64,000 nt of DNA from NCBI GenBank assembly GCA_030704615.1, contig CM060731.1, positions 59,192,756 to 59,256,755 on the forward strand, in the 5' to 3' direction. The notes under the pieces were generated by a model. The model saw only the letters and a list, made by a program, of their open reading frames with translations. It ran no database searches and was not told where the DNA came from. Below are positions 55,797-64,000 of this stretch, piece by piece (the stretch's first letter is position 1; the number at the start of each line of letters is the position of its first letter). A program made the position numbers and the translations under genes. This stretch comes from Takakia lepidozioides. Taxonomy: Eukaryota; Streptophyta; Takakiopsida; Takakiales; Takakiaceae.

Positions 55797-55886
55797 GCTG
55801 CATGATTCAAACTCGTAGCTACAAACCTTTACACTTAATCATGTAATAAAATACATCTTTAAGCTCCTCGATCCTTTGAAGAAATA

Positions 55887-55990
55887 TCTCTTGGATGAAT
55901 CTGGACCCAAACTCTACCCCTGCTCCTTCAGCTATCCATGCTCTGCACAAATCATGCATACATCCTTGCCTTGCTGCTAGCAACTGACAA
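55887..55990 (-). repeat. Leader of the PPR gene, inverted copy at 58687-58790
   Basis: Read on the minus strand, this leader is nearly identical to 58687-58790 on the + strand: GCTAGCAGCAA, ATGCATGATTTGTGCAGAG, ATGGATAGCTGAAGG and GGGTCCAGATTCATCCAA are shared in order. It shows that the duplicated block included sequence upstream of the coding region. Confidence 0.9.
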
Positions 55991-57778
55991 GGAGAAGAAT
56001 GGTGCTATTAGACTCAAGTTCCACTACAACTTCTACCGCCATGAGTATCGTTTTAAGCTGCGATGATCGACGAAAGAACAGAGCCTGCACAGCACAATTC
56101 CCGAAGCTAAAAAACCAAAAGACACTCCTAGAGTTGCATGTCGATACCTTGCTTCTGGTCCCCTGGAGGCTGAGAGGGCGTCATAGCGGTAACTTGCAAG
56201 GGTGATATGAGCGCTTGCGCCCATTCACCGCGAGGCGAAAGGGCCTTGGATATGGCCTTTTCCAGGAAACGCAGACGAAGCGGGGATCTTTTTGCACACA
56301 TAGGCCCTGCCTGCGCCCACTCACCCACCGCTCCTGCTCTTCCTCCTTACATGGCCCCTCCCTGCTGTCCATCTTCTCCTTCAAATCCAAGCTTCATCAC
56401 ACACCTCATAGCCTCCTTCCATGTGCATATGTGTAGCGACCCTTGTGCTGGGCACATTAGCAGTTCGCGTAGGCCCTGCAGCCCGGGCGGGCCGTGCTGC
56501 AAAGGTTGGCACACGTATGCAGCTAAATTTTCCTCACCATGGAATATCCTCTTTCTTCTCAAGGGTTTTGTGGGGCCATGGATTCTACTAATTCAGAAAT
56601 GCTCTCTTGTCAGCTTGATGGATGAAAAGTGATGTGTAGGGTAAGCCTCTGAGTACCGAATGAGCCCCACCATGAGGCGGTAGGGGCGAGTGTAGGTAAT
56701 CCCCCACACGAGGAGGCTTACCGAGCGTGAAGAACACGCGGGGAACGCAGAGGGAACGGTGCAATGCACACGCCAGGCTGGCCAGTGAGTTACACGATCA
56801 CACGACCCCGTAATCTACCGGCCAGGCTGGGGCGTAGATTCACAGGTTTAAGTCACTGATTTCCTTTGAGGGAAAAAGCTGAAAGTTCTTTACCAAGTAA
56901 AGATTTTCTGACCTATTTTTGGGCTTTTAGCCTTGTCCATGTTAAGAGCATCCCCACCCTAGACTGAACCCAGTACCAATGTAAGGGATTTTGGGGGCAA
57001 ATTATGCCTTTTTCGAGGCAAAAGCAAAAGATTGTCGCTCCACTGGCGATGGCGCATTCTGCATTCCTAATCGGCAGTTTGACTTTCAGCGGCTCATTAT
57101 GGCCTGCAGCCAATCACACGCCTCGCCTAATCTGCCCCCAAAATTCCTGTACGCCAGGGAACGCGCCCGTTCTCTAGTACGGAATGGGACAATACACAGA
57201 TTGGAAGTGGGCGAAAAACGTCCACACCTTTGCCCCTTAACCCTTTATCCCATAAAAGGCGGGCACTGTATATCATCTGCCACTGAAACTCAGTCAACGT
57301 GACCATGGCTGTGTCAGAGAGCACGTCGGTGCTTCCCGCCAGCAGCACGAGTATGGGAATGCCAGAGGGAATGTATGAGAACAGGGTTGGGAAGGGCGGA
57401 GCGGGGGATAGAGTGGGCGACTCAGGAGCCAAGGGTGTGCATAACTTGCACTACAACACACCCTATGTAATTTCGACGATTTAGTTTGACGCTAGCGTTG
57501 ACTGTTGTCACTTTCGACTGTTCCAACCATTTTGCAGTCAAAATTTATATTAAAATATTTGAGGTGCTAGACAACCGCGAAAATTTTGACTCTAGCGAGA
57601 GACTTTGACTACCTAAGATGAGCTGACTAAGACAACCAGTTAAACAATGGCACGTGTAATCACAATTCATAAATTATATAGCAATATATATGTGGATAAT
57701 AAGAAGTTAAAAAAAATAGCTATTTCTTTTTCACTGACCGACCACATTAATAATAAACTAATCGTGTGCTGGTTAAGG

Positions 57779-58030
57779 TTAGTGAAACAAAACAACTGAA
57801 TTATATGAACGAATGATAAACAAACGCATTGCTCGCAGCTATTGGATGAATGTATGAAAGGTTAGTGAAACAAAACAACTGAATTACCTGAACAAGTGAT
57901 AAACAAACGCCTTGCTGGCAGCTATTGGATGAACGTATGAAATATAATTTTTGTGCACTGGATGAACGTATGAACGAACGATAAAGAAAACGCCTTGCTG
58001 GCAACTATTGTATGAACGTATGAACGGATG
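57779..58030. repeat. Three-unit ~82-bp tandem repeat
   Basis: Units share GTTAGTGAAACAAAACAACT, TGATAAACAAACGCCTTGCT and GGCAGCTATTGGATGAACG. Two full units start at 57779 and 57861; a third, shorter and diverged, follows at about 57970. Confidence 0.85.
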
Positions 58031-58369
58031 ATAATGCACTTGGTTCGAGTTTAGGGTTGCAGTGTGCAGCCTGGCTGGGACTCTGTGTTTTTTGGGTCGG
58101 CGTGGTTCAAGAGCTCCGCCGGCTTAGGGACTTAGCGTTTGTTTGTCTTTGTGCCACCATCTGTGTTTTCTTAAGGTTCACGAACCAGGATAAGCGGTTT
58201 CTAAAAGACTAGTATCTTGTTGTGTGCACATGAGAGAGCGGGTGGGCGGGGGGAGGAGAGAATAGAGAGAGAGAAGTGCCGCGCAACGAGTGTACTGTTT
58301 GTGGGATCGACCTGTATGTTTGCTCTTGTTGTGTCGGCCATTGTCACGACGTGTGCTATATGGGAGCTT

Positions 58370-60350
58370 TAGAGCGGAGACAGCAGGGAGTGTTCAACAG
58401 TATGGCTGAACGAAATGTGGTGTCGTGGAGTGCGATGATTGTAGGATATGCACAGCGGGCGCGGGATGGAGGCTTTGCATACATATGAGCACCTTCTTCA
58501 ACACATTTCAGCCTGTTTTCCCTGTTATCAGGATTCAGAGTCATCCCTAAATTTTCAGGTTGAATTCTGCAAGTTAGCTCGACGTTGGTGCAAAAAGGTG
58601 AATGCCTGTTGGAAGCGCAAATCAGCATAGGAACTAGTGTGAGAAGTAGGGTTAGGGTGTTTGCTGGAACAAATCTATGTTGTCATTGTCAGCTGCTAGC
58701 AGCAAAGCAAGGAGGTATTATGCATGATTTGTGCAGAGGTATGGATAGCTGAAGGGGCAGGGATAGAGTGTGGGTCCAGATTCATCCAAAAGGGCTGGAT
58801 TTCAAGCTCCAGATTACCTATGATTCCATGTGGATCAATAGCTACAAGAAACCTGCTGCATGGGTAGATGGTCAAGTAAAGGTAGCACCTGCAGCGGCAC
58901 AGTTGATAAAATCAGGCACCTCAACCATGATCACAGCTTCTGAAAGAGGATCAAGAGAGGGAGTCCACAATGCCTCTTCTACTGGGCATGTGAAGATGCT
59001 TTGTGAGGCAGGCAGACTAACAGAGGCTCTACAACTTTAAACCAACAAGGCATTTCAGCAGATTCAGATACGTCTGTCTGTCTCTTGCTTAAGTGCATGA
59101 AGATGAAAGGTCTGGAAGCTGGAAACAGGTGCACACTCACATTATCCAAAGTGGATTAATGCCAAATGTTTTTCTACTCAACACCCTTGTCAACATGTAT
59201 GTTAAGTATGGGAGCATCATGGATGCTCACCAGGTTTTCCACAGAGTGCCTCAACGATCTTGATCACGTGGAATATAATGTTGGCAGGATTTACCAAGGA
59301 TGGGTGTGGTAGGAGTGCTTTGGAAATCTATGAGCAACTGTTGCGCGAAGGGTGAAACCCAACCACATCACATTTGTTTGTGTTTGCCATGCGTGTGCAA
59401 GGCTGGGAGCTCTGGAAAAGGGGAAAGAGGTCCATGGTGACATCGTCAAAATTGGATTTGTACGAGATGTCATTCTGAACACTGCCCTGGTGGACATGTA
59501 TGCCAAATGTGGGTGCATTAAGGATGCGAAGGGAGTTTTCAACACTATGGCTGAACGAGATGTGTCATGGAATGTGGGGGGAATGTGATGCTTGCAGGGT
59601 ATGCACAGCATGGACATGGTATGGCGGCTTTGGAGACCTATGATCAAATATTGATGGGGGAAGGGGTGAAGCCCAACCACATCACGTTGCAGCATACTGG
59701 TACTTCACAGCCATGCTCTCTCAACCCCTCCATTTTTTTTTCTTTTGGTTTTTTTGGCGCTGGGAGAGAGCAGTAACTTTGTTGTCTCCTTCCCCTTGCT
59801 TATGCCGATCGTTAAAGGGAAATTGTCATTCTGAACTCTGCCTTGGTGGACATGTATGCCAAATGTGGGTGCAACAAGCCTGATGTGAAGGGAGAGTTTG
59901 ACAATATGGCTGAACGAGATGTGGTATTTTGGAGTGCCATGATTGTAAGGTATGTGCAGCATGGGTATGGGATTAAGGCTTTGGAAACATAAGAGCAAAT
60001 GATGTGGGAAGGGATGAAGCCAGACCAGGCCGTCATGTTCATTTGTTTTTGTAATATGCATATGCAAGCCTAGCAGTCCTGGGAAGGGGCAACAAGGTTT
60101 ATGGTGACATTATCCAAGCTGGAATTGTACCAGATGTCATTCTGAACATTCCCCTGGTGTACATCTACGTCAAATGTGAGCCTGGCAGCCCTCAAAAGGG
60201 CACAAAGGTCCATGATGACATCGTCAAAGCTGGAGTTGTCACTCTAAACACTGCCTTGGTGGAAATGTATGTCAAGGCAGCCCTGGATGTCACTTTGGGT
60301 GACAAGGTAGCTGACACCACCATTCTCTGGAACTCATTTTCAAAATGATT
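58370..60350 (+). pseudogene. Decayed PPR gene, inverted paralogue of 54390-55796
   Basis: Pieces of PPR repeats on the + strand are cut by stops and shifts: MAERNVVSWSAMIVGYAQ (near 58400), a start region with TITASERGSREGVHN-like sequence (58920-59035) that parallels the N-terminus of the intact gene, then LGALEKGKEVHGDIVK and ALVDMYAKCGCIKDAKGVF (59405-59550), SALVDMYAKCGC and MAERDVVFWSAMIV (59835-59950), and a final GTKVHDDIVKAGVV (60195-60240). Repeated near-identical units suggest several internal duplications. No E or DYW domain follows. The shared leader at 58687 ties it to the minus-strand gene; the piece near 58400 lies before that leader and may be a separate fragment. Confidence 0.8.
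58687..58790 (+). repeat. Leader of the PPR relic, inverted copy of 55887-55990
   Basis: Partner of the conserved leader upstream of the intact PPR gene, with a few substitutions and single-base indels. Confidence 0.9.
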
Positions 60351-60935
60351 TCTAATGTTCTCTTGACATGTCCACGATAGTGCTGGACCTAGCTGCACAG
60401 CAGATTATCCTTACTCAATGACTTCAGTTGGGCAGTGATCTATGGATATGGCAACATGGCCCTCATGTTGGTCATTTGTAGAATGTGGCCAAAACTTGTT
60501 TAGCAAAACACTCTTGATATAAACCAGTTTTGAGCCATCCAAATGTTTTTGGTTCCGACCTGTATTTGTATTCTATGTTTTGTTGTATTTGTAATATATT
60601 TTCAATGCAGTGCAGCGAATCAAAAAATTTACACTAATTCACATACGCACAGATATAAACTAAAAGTAAATGAATAAAACGAAATAACAGTAATAAACAA
60701 AAAAAAACCAAAATATTAAATAAAAAGCCTCCCAATTCATTTATTTATTTATTTATATTTATATTTATATATGTATATACACCCCCGTGTAACATATTTA
60801 CTAAAATGTGTCCTCTTTTACTGCTTCACAGTAGAATATTACACTATAAAGATAAAGTTTCTTTAACGTCCAGTGAATTTACAGAGCCTACTGCTCAACA
60901 CCCGGGCCAAAGGCCCATTGGACGGTCTGAAGGCA
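60350..60935. other. AT-rich DNA with TTTA/TATA tracts
   Basis: Contains A-rich runs (60700-60715) and a (TTTA)n/(TTTATA)n stretch at 60738-60780. No gene seen. Confidence 0.6.
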
Positions 60936-60939
60936 CATG

Positions 60940-61015
60940 TTGAAGGATTGAACCCAGGATCACCTAGGTTATGCACAGGCAAGGCACAAATACCCAACCA
61001 CTGGGCTACCTGCTC
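60940..61015 (-). mobile_element. tRNA-derived SINE head (A and B boxes)
   Basis: On the minus strand, GGTAGCCCAGTGGTTGGGTA (A box, 61010-60991) is followed by GGGTTCAATCC (B box, 60955-60945). Spacing and sequence resemble the + strand head at 45336-45388, so both may belong to one SINE family. The element ends are not defined. Confidence 0.6.
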
Positions 61016-61019
61016 AAGT

Positions 61020-62050
61020 GCACTATACAAAGTCAAGCAAACTCACTATCACTGATTTACAGTCAAACCGTATACTAAACATCACGGAACGCAGTCAATA
61101 TGTTCCACTTCAGTTGAACCACTTTACTACACGTCATGCATCCATGTCACTCTGCCCTTGAGCCACTCACTACACGTCATGCATCCACCTTATAATTCAA
61201 TTAAACCATTTTACTACACGTCATAGCCACGTCATAGCCATGTCGCGTCATATTGTGCTGCCTACACGTCACCCCCTAGGTTTTATTGTCACATTTCACT
61301 GTCAGAACCTGGCATCTGGCTTGACTGAAACGACTTGATCTTTGTCATGCATGTTCGACTATGGAGGCTGGGAGTAAAAATGTCGCAAACGACTCAAAAA
61401 TGAGTCAAATACAGAGTCGAAAAGCCCAGCTTGTATTGTAGTGTTGAGACTAGTGCCCCGCTACAAAATCCAACAAGGCCATCACATTATCTGTAGCGTT
61501 ACAGGGAGCCTTTCGAGCTGAAGGGTGGGGATGCTCTAAGAGTGTTGTGATAAGCGAGACTGAAACTGATGTGTGGTTTGAGGTCCTGTAACTGACAAGC
61601 TCATTAGATGGGGGCATATGGCTGTTTAGATTAGACTATTCTACTTATTTTAATCTATGGGGGCTTGGGCTCTAAAGGTGAGAAGAATGGAGGAATGAAG
61701 TGTTAAGGAAGGAGCCAAAGGCGCAGTTGCATTGAGGTGGATAACCAAGTGCATACATTTGTTGTAGACGACAAAATGCATCCACGATATGAGGAAATCA
61801 CATTGAGCTGCGTGAGCACAGTGTGAGCATGCTCACGTGAGCACAACCCATGGTCATGGGAGTTTTATGTTTTTTTTAATCTCGGTCATAGGAGTTATAT
61901 GTTTCCAAAACGGAAAAAATCATAAGCGGGTATAGAGGATCAGTGCATATATACGGTACATCTGCACCAATTTAGTGAGGCGAAAACTTCAGTAGTGTAG
62001 CCAGAAACCCTAAACTTATAGCGACAGCAACAAATTTCGCATTGAGAAAG
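61020..62050. other. Intergenic DNA
   Basis: TTACTACACGTCATGCATCCA-like strings recur between 61125 and 61240 (three copies of ACTACACGTCAT). A perfect 14-bp palindrome, GTGAGCATGCTCAC, lies at about 61823-61842 and a related copy near 62328. No gene seen. Confidence 0.5.
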
Positions 62051-62530
62051 ACTTGGTGATATGGGCACAAACCTATGCAGCGGTGGGTTTCGCATTGAGA
62101 AACCCTTACTGGTATTTGAGAACTTGTAGGTGGCAGTGTGGCAATCACCACACACATGAAGGTTATTCAAGACATGGATAGATGTCCCAGTGGAGCGGTT
62201 ATTAGCCCAAAGGCACTGCCACCTTCTCACCTTGTAGCAAAGAGAATGTTCTTTTTGCTCCTCCTTCAAATCACGTGCAACACAAAACATGTGTTTGGTA
62301 GGTACCTTGCCTCGAGGTTGGGTAGCTCGTGAGCATGCTCATGTGAGCACAAGGGCATATTCTCCGAATTTCCACGAAATTTCCGCGGAATTTCCACAGC
62401 GAAACGAAAATACTTGGTGACATGGGCACAAACCTATGCAGCGGTGGGTTTCGCATTGGGAAACCCTTATTAGTACTTGGTGATATGGCCACAAACCTAT
62501 GCAGCGGTGGGTTTCACATTGAGAAACCCT
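62051..62530. repeat. Three copies of a ~58-bp hairpin-bearing repeat
   Basis: Copies lie at about 62051-62110, 62412-62470 and 62475-62530. Each has ACTTGGTGATATGGGCACAA, then ACCTATGCAGCGGTGGGTTT. The GGGTTTC/GAAACCC arms form a 7-bp stem with a 7-base loop; a substitution in the second and third copies falls in the loop or arm. Confidence 0.85.
62130..62290 (-). pseudogene. DYW-domain relic of a PPR gene
   Basis: On the minus strand, DLKEEQKEHSLCY is followed by TSIHVLNNLHVCGDCHTATY. This matches the DYW deaminase domain of plant PPR proteins from the region before HSE to the CGDCH zinc site. The HSE glutamate motif is lost by a frame change between the two pieces, and the domain ends where the hairpin repeat begins, so the final Asp-Tyr-Trp is missing. 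No PPR repeats are seen upstream on this strand. Confidence 0.75.
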
Positions 62531-64000
62531 CGTGTGAAGTTATCCTTCAGTGTGATTTCTTCTCAGGCTATTTGGTACAAAGTTTCCTTGTGAGAAATTA
62601 GCCATGGGCGAGGACCTACAATTTGAGGTGAACTCTCACCGCACACTCTCACGCCTGTTATGGAGAAAAAGCCACGCCTAAAGGGTAATATGTTCATCAG
62701 GTATAGGGGCTACTTGTTCTTTATGTGTTAGTTTTGCATAATGTTTACTTTCATCTCAAGGATTGTCGGCCAAACAGTTTTTGTATGAGGTGCCAACCGG
62801 TTTCACCACTTTGAGGACTCCTTCTAGGGGTGGGGATGGTTGTCATTATGGGCACAACATTGGGAATATTGGTGGACATAGCCATGCAATTCAATGGAGT
62901 CTTATCGAATGATGTAAACCGTGATGTAACCTAAAGCCAAGGTTCTTATATATGTTCTTCATGACATCGTCACATTTTGTATCATTCCGGGGACCTGATG
63001 TACGTCATGTATTAGGTCATAGACATGGAGACACGGAGTAGTGGGCATCATGTTGCTCCTTAGTGTTTCGTTGTGGTCACCTTTCCCTATAGTCATTCTT
63101 CATATTTCTTCATGTCTTTTTGTCACATCTATCCTACCAGCTTAGTGGTTCTTGGTGATCATTCCCTATGGTCATTATGTGTGATTCTTAGTGTATCCCT
63201 CTGACATCTTTCGGTCATCTTCCTTTTACTTTTCACGCTATTCCATTCGGCAATGGACTTCCACGCATATGTTGCAGCTTTCGTCCACGATGGGCTCACC
63301 CTATGTACTGCATTATCATGTAATGAGATGAAAGTTAAAGTACTGTCCAAGGTAGGATCATGTGCAGGGCAGGACAAGGCATGGACATATCGTTTTGAAG
63401 AGGGGAAATGCACAATGACGGTGGAATTGGCATCACTATTGGAGTATGCCTACACCATGGATGAAGACATGCAAACGACAATCCTCGTCTTGCATGTGAT
63501 GATGGGCCTTGTTGACAAAGTTGTGCTCCACACCTACAAGGGAATGAGCGAGACGTATAATGGAATGTGCGTGGAGTGGGGAGAGCAATCCCTATGGAGG
63601 CACCATGGGTTTAGGACATCCTAGCATGGATTCCAGAATTCATGTGGATGTCTTTGTGGATTGTCCTCCACCGCATCCAGTAGAATAGGACGACACACTT
63701 CCCTATGTCTTTTGATGTAATCTGATGGGCCTTCCCCTGGTACCACCAAAAATTGCATGCCCTTGCACTCAGTGAGTAGCAGTCCAGTTTTGAGGTTGAG
63801 GATGTTTTAGGTTCTTGAACTTTTATTTGAAAAGCACATGTTGCTTTGAAACTGTAATCAAGGAGAAACAAGCGCTCTCCAGGCTATGCGAAACGACCCT
63901 CTATATAGAAGAAGTGCTATGGATGAAGTGATCTATTCAGCCTCTCTTCCCATTATGCGACTAATAGATGGGGCCCCTCCCAACAACTTATCCCTCAATA
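62530..64000. other. Gene-poor end of the window
   Basis: A + strand frame from the ATG at 63253 to 63624 gives 123 codons (FHAYVAAFVHDGLTLCTALS) of balanced composition, but no family is recognised and there is no splice or promoter support. Nothing else is seen. Confidence 0.3.

Larger units (their letters stand above)
55800..58360. other. Spacer between inverted PPR copies
   Basis: Bases 55887-55990 are the PPR gene's 5' leader, conserved in the inverted copy. The rest has no supported gene. Frames at 56128-56632 and 56991-57484 are open on both strands in C/G-rich sequence without family support. Confidence 0.4.

Overview
The window is nuclear DNA of a land plant. Evidence: a split class II trehalose-phosphate synthase gene, a SAC51/bHLH144-type atypical bHLH gene, two intron-containing tRNA-Tyr(GUA) genes, a PLS-type pentatricopeptide (PPR) gene with several PPR/DYW relics, MULE-type transposase genes, tRNA-derived SINE heads and a 13.7-kb Ty3/gypsy LTR retrotransposon. 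Long gene-poor stretches, abundant decayed transposons and the style of the PPR repeats suggest a large-genome, possibly non-seed plant such as a fern or lycophyte; this placement is inference and I cannot name the species.

Layout. 0-2.4 kb: two uncertain minus-strand ORFs and six tandem ~115-bp units, each carrying a ~36-bp near-perfect palindrome. 2.66-19.84 kb: a MULE-like transposase gene with a C-terminal SWIM zinc finger (2657-5512 and 19170-19843), split by a minus-strand Ty3/gypsy element (5513-19169) with TG...CA LTRs and a perfect 5-bp target duplication (TGTTC). The element has leader, gag, PR, RT, RNase H and IN, plus a long extra sense ORF between IN and the 3' LTR. Its frames break at many points; at nearly every break I examined, one base is missing from a short homopolymer run. 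The 5' LTR keeps a 428-bp U3 block with a TATA-like box that the 3' LTR lacks. 20.3-21.4 kb: an unrecognised spliced minus-strand gene with a Gln/Thr-rich repeat and a nonsense codon. 21.4-28.1 kb: no confident genes, apart from an odd GC-rich patch and a probable CT-rich leader. 28.17-29.74 kb: the SAC51-like bHLH gene, preceded by several short upstream ORFs.

31.67-31.94 kb: two tandem tRNA-Tyr genes. 33.5-36.5 kb: a PPR fragment and a decayed protein-kinase-like gene. 37.93-41.12 kb: an intact three-exon class II TPS (trehalose-phosphate synthase plus phosphatase domains, 907 aa) with two tandem 3' splice sites 33 nt apart at exon 2. 42.4-42.85 kb: a fragmentary mitochondrial ATP synthase gamma pseudogene. 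43-54 kb: repeats, SINE heads and a second, decayed MULE transposase.

54.39-55.80 kb: a PPR gene on the minus strand. About 2.5 kb away in inverted orientation lies a decayed paralogue (58.4-60.35 kb) that still shares the 5' leader, so the pair is an inverted duplication. 60.9-62.5 kb: a SINE head, a DYW-domain relic and a three-copy hairpin repeat. The genes do not form a pathway. The apparent housekeeping or regulatory genes are TPS, the bHLH gene, the tRNAs and perhaps the PPR gene; most of the rest is mobile DNA or gene debris.
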